Positions 49,606 through 58,340 of a stretch of 64,000 nucleotides of DNA are shown here, piece after piece (positions within the stretch are counted from its first letter, which is position 1; each line of letters begins with the position of its first letter). The notes beneath the pieces were generated by a model. That model was not told the origin of the DNA, did no database searches, and saw only the letters and a list, made by a program, of their open reading frames with translations. Location of the stretch: positions 812,501-876,500 of the forward strand of contig NZ_CP120717.1 of the NCBI RefSeq assembly GCF_032883915.1. The letters run 5' to 3'. A program made the translations under genes and the position numbers. This DNA comes from Endozoicomonas sp. 8E. GTDB taxonomy: Bacteria > Pseudomonadota > Gammaproteobacteria > Pseudomonadales > Endozoicomonadaceae.

Positions 49606-51447
49606 GTGGCCTACTTTCCTGAGAAGACTCAAGACTTCAGCTTTACCCGGGAGGCTTATCAACCCGCCTCCCTTTTTGAGTTTTATCCGCAGCCAACCTA
49701 TGCCTTTATTCCACCGCCCACTGTCGTCAGTGTCTGTCAGAGCCAGTGGCAGACAGGTAACGCCTACCAGGTATCTGCCCGGGGACCGTTCCAGCACTCA
49801 ATGACGATTCAAGCCAGTGTTCAACAAAGTAGTCATCAGGCCAACACTCTGGAAACCTCACAGTTAGGACTGTTCTGGGGCAAGGTGCCTGAATTGGAAG
49901 AAGCCGTCAGAATCAGTCACCAGCAAGCCAGTGATCGCCAGACTCAACAACAGGCTCTCTGGCAACAACCACCAGCGAAAGAACTTAGCATCAATGAGTC
50001 CAGGGATCAGAGTATTCAGGCAAGAGAGCAGCAAAGCTCTGAACAGTGGCAGGAAGGTAAGCAGAGAGATCGGCAGAACACTGAGCACTTTGATCACAGT
50101 GACGAGTACGGACCAGCGCATCAGATCACGATCAGTGGCTACCAGATACCAGCACCCGCACTGCTGAACTTCAACTTTCAGTCTCGACGCTACTCACCAG
50201 TGACCACCCCAGCGGTGTATTTCAATTTGGGTGAGAGTGCTCCGAATCGAGCCATCCAACCAAGAGACTCTCTGCAGCAGTCAGCCTTCAGCAGTAACCG
50301 CACTCAGGATGAACCCGTCATCATCCCATGGGGACCCGGCAGAAAAGCCAAAGATGACACAGTCGACAGTGACTATGGCGGTGAGATCGATGTCATCGAA
50401 AAGTCACAACCCGAAGAACCAGAGATCAGGGAGACTTATCTGCTTATGAACACCATCAGTGTGGTGACACTGCCCGACAGGACACCGATCGAGATGAGCA
50501 ACATGGACATCAGCCTCGACATTGACAGCTTCAGCTGGGCACTCAGTGGTGAGCTTTGGGGAGCCAGCAGCCTGGCATTAGTAGAACCCGATCAGGATGG
50601 CCCCAAACAGATCGAAGTCAACATCAATGGCTGGAAGTGGATCTTTATTGTGGAGCGCTATACCGGCTCAAGAGCGTTCGGGCAAGAACAATACACCATC
50701 TACGGAACCAGTCGTACACAACTGCTGGCAGCACCTTATGCACCGAAACGCAGCAAGTCCAACAGCAGCAACCTCAACGCAAAACAGGCAATCACTGAAG
50801 AGCTGGCCAACACCGGCTTCTCTGCAGTCTATCCGCTACTCGATGCCTACAGCACACCCGACTGGATCATCCCTGGAGGCAGCTTCAGCTACCAGAGCGA
50901 AACTGCCATGACCGTCGTTGCTCGACTGGCCAGCACTGCAGGTGCTGTGATCATTCCTTCCCGGGATGCCGACCAGCTGAACATCAAACCCCGTTATCCG
51001 GCCAGTCCCTGGAGCTGGAATACTGCCACCATGGACAAAATCATACCGGCCAGCATGGTCATCAATCTCAGTGCCAGCTGGAGGCCAGAGCCGGAATACA
51101 ATGCCGTCTATGTATCGGGCACCCACACAGGCGTCGCAGTCAATGTTAAACGCCAGGGCACTGCAGGTGATAAACCGGCACCGGATATTCTGGAAGACTG
51201 GTTGACTGAAACGCAGGTCAATACAGAGAGAGGCAGGAATGAGCTGGCCAAGGCTGGGCATCAGAGTATCACTACATTGGAGATGCCTCTGACAGATAGT
51301 AATACCGCTCCCGGGTTGATTGAGCCGGGGCAGTTGGTTGAGGTGCAGGATGTTTCTGGTAATTGGCGGGGTCTGTGTTTGTCTTCCGCTGTCAGAACTG
51401 CAATAGGCAAAGTAACACAGGTCATAGATTTAGAGAGGCACTTCTGA
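49606..51447 (+). CDS. Tail hub/late-control-like protein
   Basis: A 613-aa protein. The N-terminal 250 residues are Gln/Ser-rich and low in hydrophobics, probably fibrous. From about residue 285 a hub-like fold begins (ISVVTLPDRTPIEMSNMDIS, DIDSFSWALSGELWGAS). It contains WKWIFIVERYTGSRAFGQEQ and AMTVVARLASTAGAVIIPSR, typical of baseplate hub and gpD/gp27-like proteins. A GTG start with GGAGAG upstream. It may be a tail-tip component that contacts the tube end. Confidence 0.7.
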   Translation: MAYFPEKTQDFSFTREAYQPASLFEFYPQPTYAFIPPPTVVSVCQSQWQTGNAYQVSARGPFQHSMTIQASVQQSSHQANTLETSQLGLFWGKVPELEEAVRISHQQASDRQTQQQALWQQPPAKELSINESRDQSIQAREQQSSEQWQEGKQRDRQNTEHFDHSDEYGPAHQITISGYQIPAPALLNFNFQSRRYSPVTTPAVYFNLGESAPNRAIQPRDSLQQSAFSSNRTQDEPVIIPWGPGRKAKDDTVDSDYGGEIDVIEKSQPEEPEIRETYLLMNTISVVTLPDRTPIEMSNMDISLDIDSFSWALSGELWGASSLALVEPDQDGPKQIEVNINGWKWIFIVERYTGSRAFGQEQYTIYGTSRTQLLAAPYAPKRSKSNSSNLNAKQAITEELANTGFSAVYPLLDAYSTPDWIIPGGSFSYQSETAMTVVARLASTAGAVIIPSRDADQLNIKPRYPASPWSWNTATMDKIIPASMVINLSASWRPEPEYNAVYVSGTHTGVAVNVKRQGTAGDKPAPDILEDWLTETQVNTERGRNELAKAGHQSITTLEMPLTDSNTAPGLIEPGQLVEVQDVSGNWRGLCLSSAVRTAIGKVTQVIDLERHF

Positions 51448-51680
51448 TGGCCACCACCAACATCTGGCTGCAATTCAAGTCACTGATCCCTGAAGACGGC
51501 AGGACAGTCGCAACCGTCATAGCTAAAAACGGTAACGGCACCAGTCAGGTTCGCCTGCGGGATGGTTCTGTGATCACTGTACGGGGTGAGTCTGTGGGGG
51601 TAGGGCAGAAGGCTTTTGTTCTGGGGGGAGAAATGAAAGGTACTGCGCCAAGTTTGGCGCATTATGAAGTCGTGGTTTGA
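51447..51680 (+). CDS. Small beta-rich tail protein
   Basis: A 77-aa protein beginning on the ATGA overlap with the hub gene. WLQFKSLIPEDGRTVATVIA, then SQVRLRDGSVITVRGESVGV, suggest an OB or SH3-like barrel. It is often found as the last tail-tip gene in related prophages (general impression). It is followed by a terminator and then the convergent BREX genes. Confidence 0.65.
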   Translation: MATTNIWLQFKSLIPEDGRTVATVIAKNGNGTSQVRLRDGSVITVRGESVGVGQKAFVLGGEMKGTAPSLAHYEVVV

Positions 51681-51695
51681 CACAGTCTACTAAGA

Positions 51696-51726
51696 TCCAG
51701 ACGCAGCAAAGCTGCGCTGGTTTTTG
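51696..51726. terminator. Terminator between tail operon and BREX
   Basis: CCAGACGCAGC and GCTGCGCTGG arms with an AAA loop, followed by TTTTT on the plus strand. It may serve the tail operon and sits 20 nt before the brxL stop. Confidence 0.85.
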
Positions 51727-51746
51727 AGACAATATTTCTTACCTAC

Positions 51747-53834
51747 TTATCTATTTTTAAAAATATCAATTTTGGTTTCAAGACACTTTCTTAACACCAA
51801 ATCATTGGTTCCAACACTGAACCAGCTATCAGGCTTCTGGAAGAAATCCAGCCCCCGTCCAATCTTGATAATCCAGCCATTGTCGATACGAATTTCCCGG
51901 TCATGCATATGCTCATTCACTTTCAAATCAAGCTCAATATCCATTTCCAGAAGGCTCTGTTTCAGCTCTCCCAGCTTGTCTGACATATCCTTAACATCGG
52001 TATCATCATCGTAACTGGTGATCAGCCGGATTTTTTTGATGGTCGATGTCTTGATAACGGCTTCACAGAAACGGACAAAATTCTGTATCTGGTGAGTCAG
52101 GCGGATATATGGGTCTTCAATCTCAATGGATTTAGCCCCCTCAAGATAGGGGCTGATAATCGACTCATAGCTGTAACCAGTTGCGCCATAGTGAATGGTA
52201 AAATGCTGCTCCTGAAGCTGAGCTTCAGGCTCGGCATTTACGTTCTCAGTTGTGACAGAAGTCTTGTTGAGTACATCATCGAATACCGAACCCTTGTCGG
52301 GAATCTCCGCTACTGGAGTTTCAATAACAACCGTTTCATCATCACCATGAATATCCCGGCGAACAGGGTCTTGGGTGGCCGGTGCCAGCCTTGACTCTGG
52401 ACAGTAAACAATGATTTCCTGACCATTAGCGTTAATATAAGAGAGATTGATCTTGGCAAATTCATCGTCGGATTTGCGTTTGTTCATCTGCTCCTTTACA
52501 CGACGCCGAGCTTCAACCGCATAAGCGACATATTCTTCAAATTCTTCATCAGAAGGTGAACCACTGGGATGAAGGATTTTCAAGAAGGCCGCAACGGTTT
52601 TCTTGATGCCTTTTTCATCTCGCCCTTCCACCGCTTTGCCAAGGCGAATACGCTTGCTGACATCTTCATAGCGGTTGGTATGCTTCAGCTGATAGTGAAA
52701 GGCTTCCGCCAGATAATCGGTAATAAACCCATAATTATCGGTTAAGAACTCACTGCTATTCTTAGGCATTTCCCAGCCGGGTAGGTAACAGGCAAAACGA
52801 TCCATGACCGCCAGGTCAAACTCTTTGGGGAGGGGCTGGAACAGGTCAAAAACCTCGGAGTTAACAATCTGGTCCACCGATAAATCCAGGTTACCCACAA
52901 ACGCCATGGAGGCATCGGCAATCACCTCAACGCCCCGAGAGAATCGGCCATTGGCCATAAAGTCCTTCATTATCTGGATAGTGTCATGGTCTTTAACCTT
53001 GATGCCACCCACCTCATCAAAGGCCACGGTATCCCAGAAGCCCACCAGACCGATTTTCTTGCGCTGGTTGTTATAGAACAGCGTCGCTTTGGTTGCCTGG
53101 CCACCGCTGATGAGCGTTGAATAGGGTGAGAACTCACTGAAGAAGTAGGACTTACCGGTGCCCCGTGGCCCCAGTTCAATAAAATTAAAATTGGGTTCCA
53201 CCAAGGGCAGCAAACGGGCAATAAAGTGCATTTTTACCCGATGGGAAAGTTTGCCCGGCTCCAGGCCCACAGAGCGGAGAATAAAGCTCATCCATTCATC
53301 CCGGGAGCAGGCCTGGCGTCCTTCGCAGTACTGATCAAAATTAAATCGGCTTAACTGAATGGGCCGAAAATCTTCAATGTAAAAAGCGTAATCATCGTCT
53401 TCAATGTCGTTATAGGCGATGGTCACCTCTGCCCACAGCCCACCCTGTAAAAGCCGGTCATTGTCACGGTAAAACTTTTCACTGATGGCGACTTTGCGAG
53501 AGTCAAAGTTTTCCAGTGCTGCCCAGTGGCGGCGGTTCTTCTCGACATAGTTAACGTGCACCTTGTCGATAAACCGGTACTTGCCTTTGGTGGCCACTTT
53601 GGACTGTGCCTTGTTGGCTTCGTTAGGACGCACGTAGTTGTCGTTAAGAGTATCCAGCACCGCTTCCATACCAGCCTGAATTTCCGCTTCATCATCGCTG
53701 GCGCAGTAGCGCGCCAGCAAAAACTCCAGCACAAAGGTCGGGACATTAGTGCCTTTTTTAATGCGATGGACCAAGTCTTTCCGAACCACCTTGCCATCAA
53801 ACAGCGTATTAATCTTTTTATCTGTGTTATCCAT
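51747..53834 (-). CDS. brxL: BREX AAA+ protein BrxL with MITD1-like C-terminal domain
   Basis: A 695-aa protein. The N-terminal domain (about 1-200) precedes the AAA+ core with Walker A GPRGTGKSY at 222-230 and Walker B VAFDEVGGIKV. ELGPRGTGKS and GGQATKATLFYNN are signatures of BrxL. A linker (about 460-540) is followed by a last domain (544-695). Instead of the Lon-like region, that domain matches the PLD-like domain of eukaryotic MITD1, with HDREIRIDNGW, then IKIGRGLDFF and KPDSWFSVG close to the human protein as I recall it. BrxL supports host protection in type 1 BREX. The domain swap is inferred from motif recognition. Confidence 0.8.
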   Translation of the reverse strand: MDNTDKKINTLFDGKVVRKDLVHRIKKGTNVPTFVLEFLLARYCASDDEAEIQAGMEAVLDTLNDNYVRPNEANKAQSKVATKGKYRFIDKVHVNYVEKNRRHWAALENFDSRKVAISEKFYRDNDRLLQGGLWAEVTIAYNDIEDDDYAFYIEDFRPIQLSRFNFDQYCEGRQACSRDEWMSFILRSVGLEPGKLSHRVKMHFIARLLPLVEPNFNFIELGPRGTGKSYFFSEFSPYSTLISGGQATKATLFYNNQRKKIGLVGFWDTVAFDEVGGIKVKDHDTIQIMKDFMANGRFSRGVEVIADASMAFVGNLDLSVDQIVNSEVFDLFQPLPKEFDLAVMDRFACYLPGWEMPKNSSEFLTDNYGFITDYLAEAFHYQLKHTNRYEDVSKRIRLGKAVEGRDEKGIKKTVAAFLKILHPSGSPSDEEFEEYVAYAVEARRRVKEQMNKRKSDDEFAKINLSYINANGQEIIVYCPESRLAPATQDPVRRDIHGDDETVVIETPVAEIPDKGSVFDDVLNKTSVTTENVNAEPEAQLQEQHFTIHYGATGYSYESIISPYLEGAKSIEIEDPYIRLTHQIQNFVRFCEAVIKTSTIKKIRLITSYDDDTDVKDMSDKLGELKQSLLEMDIELDLKVNEHMHDREIRIDNGWIIKIGRGLDFFQKPDSWFSVGTNDLVLRKCLETKIDIFKNR

Positions 53835-53837
53835 GGC

Positions 53838-56369
53838 TTATACCGTGTAGTCAGTCTCTAAATCCAACTGGCAATAAGTCGCCATGGTGGAAGGATTTAG
53901 TGCCTTTATTTTAAACTTGCCCTCGAATTCCACCTGCATTTTTACAGTGATTGGCACTTTATTCCCGGGCTTTAATGTGATGGTACCGGTGGCAGGATTG
54001 ACCTCACCGCCGGGTTTGGCTTCACCGACAACATTGCCATTTTTATCCTGGGCTTCCAGCAAGATCTCAAAATCACTGCCGGTGGAGAACATATCATCCG
54101 TTTCTACCGCTATTTCCAGCACTGGCATCCGCGTGGTAATCCGTTTGGCACCATTCTTATAGTTCAGCACCACTTTAGCCTGCTCAATAGCGGTCTGCTT
54201 CGATGCCTCCAGTTTGACGGTAATCACCGGAACCACACACTCCTGCAAAGAGGCACCACCATGATAATAGAGCATTCCCGAGCGATAAGACGCCATGGTT
54301 CTTGGCCCGGCCAGTTTGGCCATATTGCTACGGATGCCGACTTTCTCGGTGGATAGCTCGTAGTGGTTGCTATCAACCGACCCATCACCCAGCAGGCAAC
54401 GTTCATGGATGGTTAGCCAGTCACCACTGGGTTTACCAATAGTGTCTCCGGCCTGGGCATGGGTATTCATAAAGAAGCCGTGGTCAGTGGCAATGACCAC
54501 CTCGTTAAAACCGGCATCTTTCAGCTTGTGGATAGCCACCCGAATACGTTTCAGTGCATTGATGATTTCATTGGGTGCGGTGTCCGGATGGTGTTCAAAA
54601 TGCCCATCAATTTCGACACTGCGCAGTACCAGCAGTTCAGTGCCCGCTTCCAGCTTAAGGCGGTTGCGGACAAATTCTTCGAGCCGACCTTCCTGGAAGC
54701 GATGTCCATAACGTTTGCGAATAAGGTCCATGCGCTGATTAACGTTTTTTACTTTCTGGCCATTAATAGCGGGTAACAGCTTGTTATCGATATTATTGAT
54801 GGTCAGTCCGGTACTGGCATCGGGGAGCAGGCTGGCCATACCCACTAAGGTGATGCTGGGCAGCTGGGCCAGTGCCGGGGTCAATTCAACCTTGCCGTCT
54901 TCCGTCAGCTGCTGTTCAAGGGCAACGCCCAGCTCATAGCGGAGGGCATCCACCATCAGATAGGCGACTTTATGGCCGCTCTGGCTCAGTTTGGGGGCAA
55001 CCAGCTTATCAAATACCTCGGTATTGGCCAGTCTACCAGGGAATGGCCAGCCGGATTGGCTGAGATGCCTGGTGAACAGCGTTTGCAAACTGACGATCAA
55101 ACGGCCGTATTGCTGACGCACCTGCAGCTGCAACGGGTGCATAAGCCCGTGGGCATCTTGCCAGTCATAATCACTGACTGCCTGCTCAAACTCCCGGTGC
55201 AGGCGGTCAACTTCCCGGAACTGGGTGATGTAATAATTGACCAGCGAGTCCATGGACTGGGCATGGTCGGGCAATATCCGCTCATTGTCCTGGCACGCTT
55301 CCACCAGGGCCAGTGCTGAACGCAGCAGATCCCATTGCGCCTGGCTCTCCCCTTTACCAATCCACACGGACTGCACATGGTGGGATAAAATACGACGAAC
55401 AGTATCCGTATCATCTCGTTGCAGGGCGTCCATGGCCTGGTGTAAAAATGTCCGCTCCTCAAAGGGAAACGTATCCCGCTCGCCCAAGTCAGAAATACCC
55501 TGACAATGGTTTGACAGCTCCAGCTCTGCTTCCACTGCCTCCGCCCGTTCAATGTAGGTGGGCTGTGTGCGCCGGTCACTGCGCAGCCGTTCGCAAATAT
55601 CCGCAATCAGCGGTTTGGCGGCTTCTTCAGCTGAAGGTACATTGGTCAGGGGCGGGGGAAGGTCTTGTGGCAGATCAAACACAAATTCACTGAATAGCAC
55701 AAAGCGCCATAACTCATCGGCAATGGCCGACCAGCTTTTAGCACGGGTTTTCAGAGTCAAACCGATACTCGTTTTCAGCAGCTCCCTACTCTCACTGACC
55801 CAGCCTTCAGTGCTATTCAGTGCCACCATCTGCGTATCGCTGGGTACTAGCAGGCTGAACAGAATGTCACGGGTGGATTCCACTTTCAGCGTAGCTTTCA
55901 GCGTCGGCCAGTTTACCCCGCCACCAATGGCATTGATCACATTAAAATCCGGGTTTTTATTTTGCTCAAACACCGCCCTGACCTGGGTAGCAAACTCCGA
56001 TTTAGCCACCAGGCAGATATTGAAAAAGCTGTCGCCATCACCACCGGGGAAAACTGCACCGCAGGCACCGTACAGAGCAAAGGGATCTTTCTGCTTCTGT
56101 TCCTCTTCGGTAGGCACGGTGGCAGGCACGTAGATCAGAAGTTGTTCAATGGTGTTGTGGCCTAATGCCGCCAGTGAGCTGATCCCTTGTGCCCGGGAGA
56201 CAATACTGGACTCGGTGGCATCCACCACTTGTAGCGATTCACTGGCCATATCCAGACAAATCTGGCGGTAACGCTGGTCCGGGTCATAAACCACCAGAAT
56301 GTGGTTGTTCTCGTCTTTGCCAAGGCGGGGGGCAAACACCTGAGTTTGTATATATTCTTGAATGGTCAT
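53838..56369 (-). CDS. pglZ: BREX alkaline-phosphatase-like protein PglZ
   Basis: An 843-aa PglZ of type A. The phosphatase domain contains KVAYLMVDALRYELGVAL (metal-binding Asp near residue 473) and VVIATDHGFFMN near 635, two motif blocks of the alkaline-phosphatase superfamily. It is one of the core BREX genes. The stop lies 3 nt before brxL and the start is 3 nt after the DUF4276 gene, so they are tightly co-transcribed. The length is close to usual (about 830-860 aa). Confidence 0.9.
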   Translation of the reverse strand: MTIQEYIQTQVFAPRLGKDENNHILVVYDPDQRYRQICLDMASESLQVVDATESSIVSRAQGISSLAALGHNTIEQLLIYVPATVPTEEEQKQKDPFALYGACGAVFPGGDGDSFFNICLVAKSEFATQVRAVFEQNKNPDFNVINAIGGGVNWPTLKATLKVESTRDILFSLLVPSDTQMVALNSTEGWVSESRELLKTSIGLTLKTRAKSWSAIADELWRFVLFSEFVFDLPQDLPPPLTNVPSAEEAAKPLIADICERLRSDRRTQPTYIERAEAVEAELELSNHCQGISDLGERDTFPFEERTFLHQAMDALQRDDTDTVRRILSHHVQSVWIGKGESQAQWDLLRSALALVEACQDNERILPDHAQSMDSLVNYYITQFREVDRLHREFEQAVSDYDWQDAHGLMHPLQLQVRQQYGRLIVSLQTLFTRHLSQSGWPFPGRLANTEVFDKLVAPKLSQSGHKVAYLMVDALRYELGVALEQQLTEDGKVELTPALAQLPSITLVGMASLLPDASTGLTINNIDNKLLPAINGQKVKNVNQRMDLIRKRYGHRFQEGRLEEFVRNRLKLEAGTELLVLRSVEIDGHFEHHPDTAPNEIINALKRIRVAIHKLKDAGFNEVVIATDHGFFMNTHAQAGDTIGKPSGDWLTIHERCLLGDGSVDSNHYELSTEKVGIRSNMAKLAGPRTMASYRSGMLYYHGGASLQECVVPVITVKLEASKQTAIEQAKVVLNYKNGAKRITTRMPVLEIAVETDDMFSTGSDFEILLEAQDKNGNVVGEAKPGGEVNPATGTITLKPGNKVPITVKMQVEFEGKFKIKALNPSTMATYCQLDLETDYTV

Positions 56370-56371
56370 TA

Positions 56372-56986
56372 TTAATTCCAGGCTAATGCGGTGTTAATGG
56401 CAGCGACAAAGGCGTTAAAACTGGGGGAGTTATTGTGTGCAGGGTTCATATACTGGCCAATCTCCCGGGCGCATTGGAGCTTGTTAATGCCGGTTGAGAA
56501 GTAACCCGCTTTTTTCATCTCACGTTCCAGGGCTTCCCAGGTGCCACCGGTAATTTCATCCGGGTTTCGGTACTTGGCTCTGCGGGGAATATTTTCCGGA
56601 ACCCTGGGATAAGCTTGGCGAACGGCAGACCAGTCGCCAAAGAACCAGGACTCCAGCTCTTCAATCACCACACGGTTAACCACCTGAAATCGTTCAGCAC
56701 CTTGAGTTTTGGTCACCAAACCAGCTTCAATGGCCATCTGCTCAAGCTGTTGTTTCAGCTGCAGGCAGTCATCCCGGTCACGATCCACCAATACCATAAT
56801 CGCATGTTCGGCGGGTAGCCAGGCGCTATAGCCCCTTAAACGACTGGGTAATTGTTTCAGCAGGTCATCCTTGCACTGAAATTGAATGATCTGAAACTCA
56901 ACATCCCCCAGTATTTTTGGCAACAACTTCTCCAGAGCCGCTTCCATGGAGATCTCTTCAACAAAGACAATGAGTTTCTCCAACAT
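56372..56986 (-). CDS. DUF4276 protein (Toprim-like nuclease candidate)
   Basis: A 204-aa protein matching DUF4276. LIVFVEEISMEAALEKLLPK gives the first Glu, HAIMVLVDRDRDDC the DxD-type acidic motif near residue 90, and VIEELESWFFGDW the later family block. The arrangement resembles the Toprim metal site of OLD-type nucleases. It is 3 nt from the ATPase upstream and from pglZ downstream, so the pair is embedded in the BREX operon. Its probable role is the effector nuclease of an ATPase/nuclease pair. Confidence 0.75.
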   Translation of the reverse strand: MLEKLIVFVEEISMEAALEKLLPKILGDVEFQIIQFQCKDDLLKQLPSRLRGYSAWLPAEHAIMVLVDRDRDDCLQLKQQLEQMAIEAGLVTKTQGAERFQVVNRVVIEELESWFFGDWSAVRQAYPRVPENIPRRAKYRNPDEITGGTWEALEREMKKAGYFSTGINKLQCAREIGQYMNPAHNNSPSFNAFVAAINTALAWN

Positions 56987-56989
56987 GAC

Positions 56990-58231
56990 TTACTTCCCTG
57001 CTTTGCTGTTGGGTTTAGGCGCTCCAAAGTTGACCAGTGGGTCGCCAATCCCAAAGTGACCCTCCATCCATAAATAGCCCAACGAAGCGCCCGCATTCAG
57101 CAGCTCTTTTACGCCCTGAATATCACTGGCGCGCACTGCCTGGGTAAAGCCCTGCTCATCCCGGTAGAGAATGCGCACCTCTTCGGCCCGCATGGCGTTC
57201 AGCAGAAACGGTGAATGGCTGGTAATCAGCAACTGGGAATTTTGTGCGGCACTGCGGCACTCTTCTGCAAGTTCTGGCAGCAATCGAGGGTGTAAAAAGT
57301 TTTCTGGTTCTTCAATACCGATAAAGCGGGGTGGCTCCGGATCATGCAGCACCGTTAAGTAAGCCAGCATTTTCATGGTGCCATCGGAGGCAAATTTCGA
57401 CAGCACCGGTTGATCAAAAGGTGCATCTTTTATCTGTAATAGCAGACGACCATCGGGCATCGGGTCTGCTGCAACCTTTTCCAGCCGGGGAATGCGCTGG
57501 CGCAGGTTGGCAAAAATAGCTTCCAGCCGTTCCGGGTGTTGCTCTTTTAGGTACTGGATTACGTTGGGCAGGTTTTCACCGCCTTTGCTTAAACGCTCCT
57601 GGGGGCCGGCTTCCGGTTGATTGCGGGTTTGGTCAATGGAGAGATAGGAGACATACCAGTCGGTAATAAACTCCCGCAGGGCGGCAATACGCGGATGTTC
57701 CGAAAGCTGCCCCAGGGTGTTGACGGCAATCAGGTCCGAAGAGCGCAGGTTGGTTTCTGGCCGATCATCATCTTCATCGGGGGTTTCGCCACTGGCAGCA
57801 CGACCCTTGCCCCGGCTGAACTCCAGAAAGCGGAAAGGCTTACCTTTAGCGCCCCGTCGCCACTGTAGCCACTCCTCCACCACTTCCGGGCCTCTGCTGC
57901 CCTCATCAATGGCTAGATGGTAGGTGATAATGGGGGTGCCAGGCTTCTCCCGATATTTCAGTTCAAACAGGATGGGGCCGGAGGCGCCACGGCTTTTCAG
58001 CTCCTTGCCCCGGCCCCGGCGGTCCCAGGCGTGGCGCAGGCCAAACTGAAAACACTCCGACAGAAAGTTAAATACATCAAAAATGGTGGACTTGCCGCTG
58101 CCATTGGGGCCCAGCAGCACCGTTAGGGGGGTAAGGTTCTTAAGTTCGATCTTACGCAGAGCCCGGTAGTTTTCAACTTTGATGGATTCTATTTTGGGTA
58201 TACCGGGTCGTTTTTTTGGTTGTTTTGCCAT
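56990..58231 (-). CDS. AAA_15/AAA_21 ATPase (OLD/RecF-like)
   Basis: A 413-aa SMC-like ATPase. Walker A is [12 protein letters not shown] near residue 40. [20 protein letters not shown] is Walker B with the following D-loop region near 300, and [14 protein letters not shown] carries the switch His. The fold is that of OLD, RloC and AriA. The chosen ATG at 58231 has GGAGG 5 nt before it; longer starts at 58243 and 58279 are less likely. It would sense phage and control the DUF4276 partner. BREX operons with inserted PARIS genes are known. Confidence 0.8.
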   Translation of the reverse strand: MAKQPKKRPGIPKIESIKVENYRALRKIELKNLTPLTVLLGPNGSGKSTIFDVFNFLSECFQFGLRHAWDRRGRGKELKSRGASGPILFELKYREKPGTPIITYHLAIDEGSRGPEVVEEWLQWRRGAKGKPFRFLEFSRGKGRAASGETPDEDDDRPETNLRSSDLIAVNTLGQLSEHPRIAALREFITDWYVSYLSIDQTRNQPEAGPQERLSKGGENLPNVIQYLKEQHPERLEAIFANLRQRIPRLEKVAADPMPDGRLLLQIKDAPFDQPVLSKFASDGTMKMLAYLTVLHDPEPPRFIGIEEPENFLHPRLLPELAEECRSAAQNSQLLITSHSPFLLNAMRAEEVRILYRDEQGFTQAVRASDIQGVKELLNAGASLGYLWMEGHFGIGDPLVNFGAPKPNSKAGK

Positions 58232-58340
58232 CATGGCCTCCATTAAACAGCCATGAGCGGAAAATACCGCTCCCCTCAAGCATTGAAGATAAGAAAGTGC
58301 CAGACTGCGGCATTTTCATTATAGGTAGCACGATAGTGGA

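Larger units (their letters stand above)
14829..51725. mobile_element. Lambda-like prophage (approximate limits)
   Basis: A continuous block of integration, replication, lysis, packaging, head and tail genes. A large serine recombinase lies at the left end and the terminator after the last tail gene at the right. Head and tail order follows lambda (GpA, W, B, C, D, E, Z, U, V-like, H). All essential modules are present and intact. The tail chaperone pair G/GT is not seen. The limits are set by gene content, not by attachment sites, and the BREX genes to the right could also belong to the same element. Confidence 0.85.
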
